Part shown: positions 1-9,122 of the stretch, one piece after another
Layout of the letters: each line of letters begins with the position of its first letter
How positions within the stretch are numbered: the stretch's first letter is position 1
Assembly: GCF_003640395.1 (NCBI RefSeq)
Contig: NZ_RBZQ01000005.1
Coordinates: 186,001-250,000 of the forward strand
Direction: 5' to 3'
DNA from: Stutzerimonas urumqiensis
GTDB lineage: Bacteria > Pseudomonadota > Gammaproteobacteria > Pseudomonadales > Pseudomonadaceae
DNA length: 64,000 nucleotides
Notes under the pieces: model-generated
Told to the model about the DNA's origin: nothing
Databases searched by the model: none
The model's input: only the letters and a program-made list of their open reading frames with translations
Position numbers and translations under genes: made by a program

Positions 1-843
1 CACCGTGACATCGTGATGGACCCGGCGTTCGTCAATTACGCGGTGTATCAGGCCGGCATGCGCACGCCACGCATCGCCATCGGCGACAACCTGTTGCAGC
101 GTCCCTTCGTCAGCGACCTGATGCGACTGAACAAGAGCTTCATCGTGCACCGCTCGTTGACCGCCCGCCGCGAAAAGCTGGCGGCCTATCAACTGCTGTC
201 GGCCTACATCAATCACTCGATCCTCAACGACGGAGAGTCCGTCTGGATCGCGCAGGCCGAAGGACGCGCCAAGGATGGCGATGATCGAACCGACTCGGCG
301 ATCCTCAAGATGATCCACATGAGCCGCAAGGACGCCCCCTTTTCCGAAGCGGTGGCCTCGCTCAAGCCCACGCCGGTGTCGATCAGCTACGAATACGACC
401 CCTGCGATCAGGCCAAGGCACGCGAGTTGTACATCCGCGCCACGACCGGCAACTACACCAAGGCGCCCGGCGAAGACGACGCCAGCATCGCGCTGGGCAT
501 CACCGGCTACAAGGGCCGGGTGCATCTGGGCTTCGGTGCGCCAATGCGCGAAGTACCGGATGATCCCAAGCTGCTGGCGGCCGAACTCGATCGTCAGATT
601 CTGGGCAACTATCGTCTGTTCCCGGTTCATTACCTGGCCTACGCCCTGTGGGAGGAGCGAGACGCGACGCTTCCGGTGCCGAATGTGGATTCACTGTTCG
701 GTCGGGAAGAAATCCAGAAGGCGCAGGCCGAGTGGGAACGTCGGCTGGCGGCCTGTCCGGGAGTCCAGCGGCCTTATCTCGTCCTGCAATACGCGATGCC
801 GGTACGCAATCACTACCGCGTCAAGGCCGGGCTGGACCTCTGA
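1..843 (+). CDS. Glycerolipid acyltransferase (PlsC-like), 5' end missing
   Basis: The reading frame is open to the left edge, so the start lies outside the window; 280 residues are visible. The first visible residues include an H-R-D...D stretch that resembles the histidine/aspartate catalytic motif of the PlsC glycerol-3-phosphate/lysophosphatidate acyltransferase family. These enzymes transfer an acyl chain to a lysophospholipid at the inner membrane. The long C-terminal part has no feature I recognise. The family call rests mostly on the N-terminal motif and general resemblance to pseudomonad proteins annotated as 1-acyl-glycerol-3-phosphate acyltransferases. It ends 12 bp before the convergent gene at 855-1121. 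Confidence 0.6.
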   Translation, partial: HRDIVMDPAFVNYAVYQAGMRTPRIAIGDNLLQRPFVSDLMRLNKSFIVHRSLTARREKLAAYQLLSAYINHSILNDGESVWIAQAEGRAKDGDDRTDSAILKMIHMSRKDAPFSEAVASLKPTPVSISYEYDPCDQAKARELYIRATTGNYTKAPGEDDASIALGITGYKGRVHLGFGAPMREVPDDPKLLAAELDRQILGNYRLFPVHYLAYALWEERDATLPVPNVDSLFGREEIQKAQAEWERRLAACPGVQRPYLVLQYAMPVRNHYRVKAGLDL

Positions 844-854
844 GTCAAGGCAGG

Positions 855-1121
855 CTAGAGCCCGCGACTGCCCCAGGAAAGCAGCAGCGCCAACCCCAGG
901 CCGGCGAAGCCCACCCGGTAGAAAAGCTGATTCAGCCGGGCCATTGCCTCGACCTGGAAATTGCGCCCCGGCGCAGGCTCCAGCGGAGCGCGGATCGATG
1001 CCAGCCATTCACGCCAGCGCGTGGCCAGCAGCAACCATCCCGCTGCAACCGCAACGAGCATGGCGAGGGTATTGAGGAGTTGGGCCGGGTCCATCAACCC
1101 GATCGGCGCCTGCAGCGACAT
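855..1121 (-). CDS. Small hypothetical membrane protein (88 aa)
   Basis: I do not recognise the family. The chosen ATG at 1121 has a good ribosome binding site (GGAGGTG, five bases upstream), so the longer in-frame extension to 1226 is probably not translated. Two hydrophobic stretches, about residues 14-33 and 67-84, suggest two membrane helices with a basic loop between them. It lies convergent to the acyltransferase gene and divergent from the DUF1329 gene. Confidence 0.6.
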   Translation of the reverse strand: MSLQAPIGLMDPAQLLNTLAMLVAVAAGWLLLATRWREWLASIRAPLEPAPGRNFQVEAMARLNQLFYRVGFAGLGLALLLSWGSRGL

Positions 1122-1491
1122 CTTCACCTCCGCTTGGGCCATTCGCGCGCGGGTTTGCGCGGTCGTCGCGCAGTCTAAAGGAGCGCGGACACGGCCCCGC
1201 CGGCACCCGACGAAAGGGCGCTCCATCCGTCCCGGTGAACGGGCGAATTAATTCTGCTGATGGTTGTTCCCCACCGCCCCGAGGCTGGCCTATATTGCCG
1301 GCGAGCCATCTGCACCGCGCTGTAAGTTCCTTGCTAGAGCGGTCGCAGCCTCGGCCTTACGGTTCATGAAGGTAGGCAAAATAGCCGTGTCCGCGTCGAG
1401 CAGTCGCCGCCTACACAAATGTCCCCAAAAACCGCCGCCTCAGACCTGCCTTGCACGCAACCGTTCAATTCGCCCAAAGGACAAGTACAAG
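1122..1491. other. Intergenic region between divergent genes
   Basis: About 370 bp separate the small membrane-protein gene from the DUF1329 gene. I see no convincing coding sequence; short ORFs on both strands lack ribosome binding sites. The region should carry the promoters of both flanking genes, but I cannot point to a clear -35/-10 pair. Confidence 0.4.
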
Positions 1492-2853
1492 ATGAAGAAG
1501 CTGATTCTGACCACAGGAGCGCTGACCTTGACGCTTCTGGCAAGCGCCACGATGGCGGCGGTAGCCCCCGCAGAGGCTGCCCGCCTCGGCGACACCCTGA
1601 CACCCATCGGAGCCGAGAAAGCCGGTAATGCGGCAGGCACCATTCCGGCCTGGACCGGCGGCCTGGCCGTCGACGCCGGCTCGGTGAATGCGGATGGCTT
1701 CGTGGCCGACCCGTTCCCGCAGGACACGCCCAAGTTCGTCATCACTGCGCAGAACTACGAGCAGTACCAGGAGAACCTGGCGCCCGGCCAGATCGCCATG
1801 CTCAAGCGGTACCCCGATACCTATCGGCTGCCCGTCTACGAGACGCGGCGGACCGCGGCCATGCCATCGTCGATCTACGAAGCCGCCGCACGCAACGCCA
1901 CGCAGACCAAGCTGGTGCGCGGTGGCAACGGCCTGGAGAACTTCAACACGGCGATCGCCTTCCCGGTACCGAAGGATGGCCTCGAGGTGATCTGGAACCA
2001 CATCACCCGCTACCGCGGCGGCTCGGCCCGGCGCGTCGTCGCCCAGGCGACACCGCAGGTGAACGGCGACTACAGCCTGGTCAAGTTCGTTGATGAGGTC
2101 GTCTACACCAACACACTGAAGGACTTCGATCCCGCCAAGCACGGCAACATCCTGTTCTATTTCAAGCAACAGGTGACCGAGCCATCGCGCCTCGCCGGCA
2201 ACGTTCTGCTGGTCCACGAAACGCTCGACCAGGTGAAAGAACCCCGCATGGCCTGGATTTACAACGCCGGTCAGCGACGCGTACGTCGAGCGCCGCAGGT
2301 AGCGTACGACGGTCCCGGCACAGCGGCCGACGGTCTGCGCACCGCCGACAACCTCGACATGTTCAACGGCGCACCGGATCGCTATGACTGGAAACTGATC
2401 GGCAAGAAAGAGCTGTACATCCCCTATAACGCCTACCGGCTGGACTCACCGACCGTCAAATACGACGACATCATCCAGGCCGGGCACATCAACCAGGACC
2501 TGACCCGCTACGAGCTTCATCGCGTCTGGGAAGTCGAAGCGACACTCAAGAAAGGCGAGCGGCACATCTATGGCAAGCGCCACTTCTTCATCGACGAAGA
2601 CACCTGGCAGGCCGCGGTGATCGACCACTATGACGGACGCGGCACGCTATGGCGCGTCGCCGAGGCCCATGCCCAGCAGTTCTACAACGTGCAGGTCCCG
2701 CTGTACTCGATGGAGACCCTGTATGACCTCGTCTCGGGTCGCTACTTGGTGATGGGCATGAAGAACGAAGAGAAGAACCCCTACACCTACAACTACGAAG
2801 CGAACTCGAACCAGTACACCCCGGCCGCGCTGAGAAATTCCGGCGTCCGTTAA
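1492..2853 (+). CDS. DUF1329 domain-containing exported protein
   Basis: A 453-residue protein. The N-terminus has two lysines, a hydrophobic core and an Ala-rich cleavage region near residues 20-30, a classical Sec signal peptide. The mature part contains the W-x-G-G region followed by the long tyrosine-rich domain typical of DUF1329 proteins, which are periplasmic or envelope proteins of unclear role, often near lipid or outer-membrane functions. ATG 1492 is chosen because it begins the signal peptide; an upstream in-frame extension is unlikely. A strong hairpin terminator follows directly. Confidence 0.75.
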   Translation: MKKLILTTGALTLTLLASATMAAVAPAEAARLGDTLTPIGAEKAGNAAGTIPAWTGGLAVDAGSVNADGFVADPFPQDTPKFVITAQNYEQYQENLAPGQIAMLKRYPDTYRLPVYETRRTAAMPSSIYEAAARNATQTKLVRGGNGLENFNTAIAFPVPKDGLEVIWNHITRYRGGSARRVVAQATPQVNGDYSLVKFVDEVVYTNTLKDFDPAKHGNILFYFKQQVTEPSRLAGNVLLVHETLDQVKEPRMAWIYNAGQRRVRRAPQVAYDGPGTAADGLRTADNLDMFNGAPDRYDWKLIGKKELYIPYNAYRLDSPTVKYDDIIQAGHINQDLTRYELHRVWEVEATLKKGERHIYGKRHFFIDEDTWQAAVIDHYDGRGTLWRVAEAHAQQFYNVQVPLYSMETLYDLVSGRYLVMGMKNEEKNPYTYNYEANSNQYTPAALRNSGVR

Positions 2854-2860
2854 GGCTCGA

Positions 2861-2904
2861 AATGAAAAACGCCCCGCTTGCCAGGCTTGCGGGGCGTTTT
2901 CATT
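2861..2904. terminator. Bidirectional Rho-independent terminator
   Basis: A 12-bp perfect stem (AAAACGCCCCGC at 2866-2877 with its complement at 2889-2900) with T-runs on either side. It separates the convergent DUF1329 and pssA genes and can serve both strands. Confidence 0.9.
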
Positions 2905-3770
2905 TATTCACCGCTACTCGGCGGCGGATTGGATTCGCTGACACGACGCCGACGACGAATCTGCAACAAGTACTGCACCGGACCGGACACCGCGTACGCC
3001 AGGAAGATGAGCAAGAGAATACGCGGCGGATCGCTGAACACCACGGCGAACACCAGCACCACCACCAGGATCGCGAAGAAAGGCACTCGGCCTTTGAAGT
3101 CCAGATCCTTGAAGCTGTAGTACTTGATGTTGCTCACCATTAGCAGACCGGCCAGCGCCACCAGCAGCGCGAACAGCATGACCAGCACGAACGGCAACTC
3201 GGTACCGCGAATGCCCGTCTCGTCGAGCGCCCAGATCGCCCAGACCGAACCGGACACCACCCCGGCCGCCGCCGGACTGGCCAGCCCGATGAACCACTTC
3301 TTGTCGACCTTTCCGATCTGCGTGTTGAAGCGCGCCAGCCGCAGAGCGGCACAGGCGGCATAGATGAAGGCCACCGTGAGCCCGACGTTACCCAGCTCCA
3401 GCAGCGCCCATTGGTAAGCGAGAATGGCCGGCGCGAGGCCGAAAGCGACCATGTCGGACAGCGAGTCGTACTCGCCGCCAAATGCGCTCTGGGTATTGGT
3501 TAAGCGTGCGACCCGCCCGTCCATGCTGTCGAGCACCATCGCCACGAAGACAGTGGCGGCCGCGACATAGAAGTTGCCGTTCACGGCGTTGATGATCGAA
3601 TAGAAGCCAGCGAACAGGTTGGCCGTGGTGAACAGGTTCGGCAGCAGGTAGATGCCCCGATGACGCACCTTGCGGCCCTCGGCGTCCTGCCCTTCTTCGA
3701 CGTGCTCGTCGATCGGCAGAAGGCTCTCTGGCTCGGGATGCTTGTTTGGCTCTTGTGAATGCTCGGTCAT
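2904..3770 (-). CDS. pssA: CDP-diacylglycerol--serine O-phosphatidyltransferase
   Basis: A 288-residue integral membrane enzyme that makes phosphatidylserine from CDP-diacylglycerol and L-serine, the first step to phosphatidylethanolamine. The CDP-alcohol phosphatidyltransferase signature (D-G-x2-A-R-x8-G-x3-D-x3-D) is present as DSMDGRVAR...GGEYDSLSD. Several hydrophobic helices follow, and the N-terminus is a charged cytoplasmic tail of about 40 residues. The start could be ATG 3776 or ATG 3770. It lies downstream of ilvC in the conserved Pseudomonas order, but the hairpin at 3878-3897 probably separates the transcripts. Confidence 0.9.
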   Translation of the reverse strand: MTEHSQEPNKHPEPESLLPIDEHVEEGQDAEGRKVRHRGIYLLPNLFTTANLFAGFYSIINAVNGNFYVAAATVFVAMVLDSMDGRVARLTNTQSAFGGEYDSLSDMVAFGLAPAILAYQWALLELGNVGLTVAFIYAACAALRLARFNTQIGKVDKKWFIGLASPAAAGVVSGSVWAIWALDETGIRGTELPFVLVMLFALLVALAGLLMVSNIKYYSFKDLDFKGRVPFFAILVVVLVFAVVFSDPPRILLLIFLAYAVSGPVQYLLQIRRRRRVSESNPPPSSGE

Positions 3771-3877
3771 GCGCATAAATCCTTAGCCGTCTGAATCAGT
3801 TCGACCGGACCCATCGTGTCAGGTTCAGCCTCCGCGACAGCGCTCATGTACTCGGTTTGACAGTGGCCCAAAGCAAA

Positions 3878-3897
3878 GACGCGGCCGAAGCCGCGTC
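3878..3897 (-). terminator. Terminator downstream of ilvC
   Basis: On the minus strand, GACGCGGC-TTCG-GCCGCGTC forms an 8-bp stem with a UUCG-type tetraloop, followed by TTTGCTTT. It sits 20 bp past the ilvC stop and probably ends the ilvIHC transcript. Confidence 0.8.
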
Positions 3898-3917
3898 CTG
3901 GTGGTCTCGAGCCGGAA

Positions 3918-4937
<1,020 letters not shown>

Positions 4938-4973
4938 TTACCCCTGTTGCTGGCCATGTAGGGCCTGTCTGAA

Positions 4974-5465
4974 TTAGATGCTCAATACCTTGTCGCCACG
5001 GGAAATACCCGTGACGCCACTGCGAACGACCTCCAGGATCGAAGCGGTGCCGACCGCCTGGATGAAGCTGTCGAGCTTGTCGCTCGTTCCCGCCAGCTGA
5101 ATGGTATAGACGGTGCTCGTCACATCGACGATCTGGCCGCGGAATATATCGGTGGTGCGCTTGACCTCGGCACGCTGGGCACCGGTTGCCTTGACCTTCA
5201 CCAGCATCAGCTCGCGTTCGATATGGGCGCTTTCCGAGAGGTCCACCAGCTTGACCACCTCGATCAGCTTGTTGAGGTTCTTGGTGATCTGCTCGATCAC
5301 TTCGTCATGGCCGATGGTGGTGAGCGTCAGGCGCGATAGCGTCGGATCTTCGGTCGGCGCTACGGTCAAGCTCTCGATGTTGTAGTTGCGCTGCGAAAAC
5401 AGCCCGACCACGCGGGACAGCGCACCCGGCTCGTTTTCCATCAACAGGGAAATGATGTGTCTCAT
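4974..5465 (-). CDS. ilvH: Acetolactate synthase small (regulatory) subunit
   Basis: A 163-residue regulatory subunit of acetolactate synthase III with an N-terminal ACT domain (E-N-E-P-G-A-L-S-R-V near residue 10), the site of valine feedback inhibition in the family. ATG 5465 is chosen: it overlaps the ilvI stop as ATGA, which implies translational coupling. The longer frame to 5492 lies inside ilvI. Confidence 0.95.
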   Translation of the reverse strand: MRHIISLLMENEPGALSRVVGLFSQRNYNIESLTVAPTEDPTLSRLTLTTIGHDEVIEQITKNLNKLIEVVKLVDLSESAHIERELMLVKVKATGAQRAEVKRTTDIFRGQIVDVTSTVYTIQLAGTSDKLDSFIQAVGTASILEVVRSGVTGISRGDKVLSI

Positions 5466-7189
5466 CAGGTGCGCTCCGTCTTGCTCAGCCACATGTCACG
5501 CATCGCGCCGTCACGGATCTGCATCGGATAGACGTGCTCGCTCGGATCGACCTGGATATCCAGGAATACCAGCCTGTTCTTCATGGCGAAGGCTTCTTCG
5601 AGGCCCGGCTTGAGGTCCTTGAGTTCGGTGATGCGCATGCCGACATGGCCGTATGCCTCGACCAGCTTCACGAAATCGGGCAGCGACTCCATGTAGGAAT
5701 GCGAATAGCGGCTGTCGTACTGCATGTCCTGCCACTGCCGCACCATGCCCAGCGCACCGTTGTTCAGGTTCACGATCTTGACCGGCAGGTCGTATTGCAG
5801 GCAGGTGGACAGCTCCTGGATGTTCATCTGGATGCTGCCTTCGCCCGTCACACAGGCGACGTCATCGTCCGGGAAATTCAGCTTGGCGCCCATCGCCGCC
5901 GGAAACCCGAAGCCCATGGTGCCGAGGCCACCGGAGTTGAGCCATCGGTTGGGCCGGTCGAACCGATAGTATTGCGCCGCGAACATCTGGTGCTGGCCGA
6001 CGTCCGAGGCGACGAAGGCTTTGCCGCCCGTCACTTCGCAGAGCGTTTCGATAACGGTCTGCGGTTTGATGATCGACCCATCGCCTTTCTCGTAGGGGAA
6101 GAGGCCACGGTTACCACGCCACTCCTCGATCTGCTTCCACCAGGTACCGAGGCTGTCGGCGACCTGGGCGGTACCGATTTCCTTCACGATCGCGACCATT
6201 TCGGTCAGCACGCTGTCCACGGGGCCAACGATCGGGATGTCGGCCTTGATGGTCTTGGAAATGGACGCCGGGTCGATGTCGATATGAATGATCTTGGCGT
6301 TCGGGCAGAACTTGGTTGCCCCGTTGATCACGCGATCATCGAATCGCGCGCCCACGGCCAGAATGACATCGGAATGGTGCATGGCCAGGTTGGCGGTGTA
6401 GCTGCCGTGCATGCCCAGCATGCCAAGGAACTGCCGATCGGTGCCCGGGTAGCTACCCAGGCCCATCAGGGTGTTGGTGACGGGCAGGTTGAGCAGCTTC
6501 GCCAATTCGGTCAGCTGAGCCGAGGCGCCACCCATGATGACACCACCGCCGGAGTAGACGATCGGCCGCTTGGCCGACAGCAGCAACTCCGCCGCCTTGC
6601 GGATCTGACCGGAATGCCCGCGCACCGCAGGGCTGTAGGAGCGCAGCTTGGCCTTCTTCGGGTAGACGTACTCGAACTTGTCCGCGGGGTTGGTCATGTC
6701 CTTGGGAATGTCGACCACGACCGGACCGGGACGCCCGGACTGTGCCAGGTAGAACGCCTTCTTCATGACTTCCGGAATCTCGGAGGCGTGCTTGATCATG
6801 AAGCTGTGCTTAACGATCGGCCGGGAGATGCCGATCATGTCGGTCTCCTGGAAGGCGTCGGTGCCGACCATGTTGCTGGCGACCTGCCCGGAAATCACCA
6901 CCATCGGAATCGAGTCCATGTAGGCGGTGGCGATGCCGGTGATCGCGTTCGTGGCACCGGGGCCGGAGGTGACCAGCACCACGCCGGCCTTGCCGGTAGC
7001 ACGGGCGTAGCCATCGGCCATGTGCGTTGCGGCCTGTTCATGCCGGACCAGGATGTGCGTAACCTCCTTTTCCTTGAACAAGGCGTCGTAGATATGGAGC
7101 AGGGCCCCGCCCGGGTACCCGTAGATATATTTAACGCCTTCGTCCCGCAGGAAGCGGACGACCATTTCAGCGCCGGATAAGAGTTCCAC
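5465..7189 (-). CDS. ilvI: Acetolactate synthase large subunit
   Basis: A 574-residue ThDP- and FAD-dependent catalytic subunit that condenses pyruvate with pyruvate or 2-oxobutyrate, the first common step of branched-chain amino acid synthesis. The active-site glutamate region ([13 protein letters not shown]) and the ThDP motif near the C-terminus ([12 protein letters not shown]) are clear. The frame stays open upstream to 7477, but GTG 7189 is preferred: it is preceded by GAGGTGA at proper spacing and begins the conserved ELLSGAEM segment. Confidence 0.95.
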   Translation of the reverse strand: MELLSGAEMVVRFLRDEGVKYIYGYPGGALLHIYDALFKEKEVTHILVRHEQAATHMADGYARATGKAGVVLVTSGPGATNAITGIATAYMDSIPMVVISGQVASNMVGTDAFQETDMIGISRPIVKHSFMIKHASEIPEVMKKAFYLAQSGRPGPVVVDIPKDMTNPADKFEYVYPKKAKLRSYSPAVRGHSGQIRKAAELLLSAKRPIVYSGGGVIMGGASAQLTELAKLLNLPVTNTLMGLGSYPGTDRQFLGMLGMHGSYTANLAMHHSDVILAVGARFDDRVINGATKFCPNAKIIHIDIDPASISKTIKADIPIVGPVDSVLTEMVAIVKEIGTAQVADSLGTWWKQIEEWRGNRGLFPYEKGDGSIIKPQTVIETLCEVTGGKAFVASDVGQHQMFAAQYYRFDRPNRWLNSGGLGTMGFGFPAAMGAKLNFPDDDVACVTGEGSIQMNIQELSTCLQYDLPVKIVNLNNGALGMVRQWQDMQYDSRYSHSYMESLPDFVKLVEAYGHVGMRITELKDLKPGLEEAFAMKNRLVFLDIQVDPSEHVYPMQIRDGAMRDMWLSKTERT

Positions 7190-7585
7190 GATGTTCACCT
7201 CTAAAACGCCAGACAACCGCCCGCTACGGACGGCCAGAATAGGTAACTGCCAGGCAGAGCATGAGCGACGGTGGTCGCCGACTACGTCAGCTACTGACTG
7301 AGCGAGTATTGGGAGCAGCCGCAAGTGTTGATACGGACTCCCACCCAGCGCGAGGTAACGCGTTGCGGTTGTTGCGGTCGGCGCGGGTGTGCGCCTCATG
7401 ATCTGCCAGTGGCAAACCCGGTAGGGCCGTCTGGACAGCAGACCCCGGATTGTTCGGATTAGGCCAGGGCAAGTCAAGTCTGGCGTGGCTGCAAGGGCCT
7501 TGCCGCCGAGCTGTGATGCCGCTCAGGTCAAGGCTCCGGCCTTTGCGTATAGTACGTCGACGTTCTGTCTCGAAAGGAATTCAAC
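7190..7585. other. ilvIHC leader and divergent promoter region
   Basis: Roughly 400 bp lie between the divergent ilvI and DUF4124 genes. On the minus strand a TTGACT (7472-7477) with AACAAT 17 bp further on is a possible promoter, which would give ilvI a leader of about 250 nt. The frame in this leader stays open into ilvI from an ATG near 7400, so either a leader peptide or a longer IlvI form is formally possible. No independent gene is supported. Confidence 0.4.
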
Positions 7586-8020
7586 ATGCGGTCTTTGGCC
7601 TTCCTCGGCGCCCTCGTGCTTTCGCTTGGCGCCAGCGCGCATGCAGCCCAGGTCTACAAGTGGGTCGACGCCCAGGGCATCACGCATTTCGGCGCACAAC
7701 CGCCTGAAGGGCAGGCAGCTCAGCCAATCAATACTCAGGCCGCACCTCCTGCGTCGGCAGCTGAGCCAGTGCCGGCGGACCTCGACGAGCAGGAAGCACC
7801 CAGCCAGCAGGAAATCGATGAAAAGGTGAAGCAGCAGGTCGCCCAGCAGGAAGCGGAAATTCGCCGTTATTGCGAGACGCTACGGACCAACCTGGCCCAA
7901 TTGCAGAACAACCCCAGGGTTCGCGTCGAGGAGAATGGAGAGGTGCGCCGGCTCGGCGAAGAAGAGCGGCAGGCTCGCATTGTCGAAACGACCGAGAAGA
8001 TCGCCAAGGATTGCGACTGA
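7586..8020 (+). CDS. DUF4124 domain-containing exported protein
   Basis: A 144-residue protein. It has a signal peptide (about residues 1-20, ending A-H-A-A), then the DUF4124 signature V-Y-K-W-V-D-A-Q-G-I-T-H-F, a small periplasmic domain of unknown function common in pseudomonads. A Pro/Ala/Gln-rich linker and a charged coiled-coil-like C-terminus with two cysteines follow. The gene is divergent from ilvI and convergent with the yqcC-type gene. Confidence 0.85.
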   Translation: MRSLAFLGALVLSLGASAHAAQVYKWVDAQGITHFGAQPPEGQAAQPINTQAAPPASAAEPVPADLDEQEAPSQQEIDEKVKQQVAQQEAEIRRYCETLRTNLAQLQNNPRVRVEENGEVRRLGEEERQARIVETTEKIAKDCD

Positions 8021-8034
8021 CAGCAGGCAGCCGC

Positions 8035-8388
8035 TTATTGGCCCAGCTGCTCGTGACGCTCGCTCACCTCGGTAATCAGGCGATCGAACGACTCGATCGC
8101 CTGCAGCAACCCGGCCACCGAAGGTCCTCGCCCCTGGTACGCAAGCTCCGCCATCGGAAGGATGCCACTCACGCGCGGCAGCGCATCGGCGCTTTCCAGA
8201 ATGAGCTTCATCCTGGGCAGGAACACCCACTGCAGCCATTGCTCGAGCGGCAGCGTATCGATGCAGAACGGCTGCGTGCTGGCCAGCGCAGATGCCGATG
8301 GGGCTTGGGCTGTCCACATGTCCAGGCGTCGCAGCTCCCGTTCGATCAGGAGCAACTGATCGGCCAGGGACAGGATATGCGGTTCCAT
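8035..8388 (-). CDS. YqcC family protein
   Basis: A 117-residue soluble protein resembling the YqcC (DUF446) family, which in other gammaproteobacteria lies beside a tRNA pseudouridine synthase gene; its role is not established. The visible conserved features are an N-terminal helix rich in Leu/Glu and the segment F-C-I-D-T-L-P-L-E-Q-W-L-Q-W-V-F-L-P-R-M. Its start codon touches the end of the upstream lipoprotein gene (position 8388), so the two are probably co-transcribed. Confidence 0.8.
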   Translation of the reverse strand: MEPHILSLADQLLLIERELRRLDMWTAQAPSASALASTQPFCIDTLPLEQWLQWVFLPRMKLILESADALPRVSGILPMAELAYQGRGPSVAGLLQAIESFDRLITEVSERHEQLGQ

Positions 8389-9089
8389 TACGCGCCGACT
8401 CGTGCTCGCTCGCGAGCCTGAGCGGCGCCAGCGGCATCGCCCATCCGCTCACGCGCCTGGGCAATGAGATTCCACAGGCTGGCCTGCAGGGCGGGCCGCC
8501 CGCTCGCATAGCTCAGTGCACGGCGTGCCAGTTGCTCGGTCTGTGCGACATCGCCTTGGGCAAGCCTTACCTCGGCCAATCGGTACAACACCTGGGGCTC
8601 GCGCGGGGCGATGCGCTGGGCCCGCTCGAGGCTCGACGCCGCACCGTTGAGATCCCCGCCACTTTGCTGCTGTTGAGCGGTGGTCAGCAGGGCGAGCACC
8701 GGCCCATCGAGTTGCTCGTCTTCCGCGAGCCCGCCTGCCGAGGGAACGCCACTTGGTCCGCTCGGTTGCGTCATCCCAGGCATCTGCGGAGGCTGGGACG
8801 ACGCGCCCCATTGGCCCGGAGTGGACATGGGCGCCGGCTCGACCGGCAGCCCCTGTTCCGGTGCCGGAAAGGTTTGCAGCGGCGCGCCGGCGTTCTGCGG
8901 AACCATCACCACCACCCCCGAATCCGTCGGTGCGGCCGGCTGGGCCGCGGGCGGGTTGGCCTGGTAGGACGGCCGGCCCCCGCCTTCCGATACCGGCGCA
9001 CTGGCATCGACGACGGGTATCGCACCGCGATCCACCGTCGCACAACCGGACACGGCAAGCACCGCCAACAACCACCACTGCTTATTCAC
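8388..9089 (-). CDS. TPR-containing lipoprotein next to PBP1B
   Basis: A 233-residue predicted lipoprotein. GTG 9089 is chosen because GGAG lies six bases upstream and the resulting N-terminus is a compact lipoprotein signal with lipobox L-A-V-S-G-C. A Pro/Gln-rich linker (residues about 30-130) leads to a C-terminal tetratricopeptide-like region. It lies immediately downstream of mrcB on the same strand. In Pseudomonas an outer-membrane TPR lipoprotein in this position acts as activator of PBP1B (LpoP); this role is inferred from position, domain and signal. Confidence 0.75.
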   Translation of the reverse strand: MNKQWWLLAVLAVSGCATVDRGAIPVVDASAPVSEGGGRPSYQANPPAAQPAAPTDSGVVVMVPQNAGAPLQTFPAPEQGLPVEPAPMSTPGQWGASSQPPQMPGMTQPSGPSGVPSAGGLAEDEQLDGPVLALLTTAQQQQSGGDLNGAASSLERAQRIAPREPQVLYRLAEVRLAQGDVAQTEQLARRALSYASGRPALQASLWNLIAQARERMGDAAGAAQARERARVGA

Positions 9090-9122
9090 ACCATCGTCTC
9101 CTGCCACATACCGTTGCGGCTG

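Noticed and set aside
5534..7180. Long ORF (548 codons) antisense to ilvI
   Set aside because: A GC-rich codon shadow: the opposite strand is a full acetolactate synthase with intact motifs, and the antisense product has no recognisable domain.
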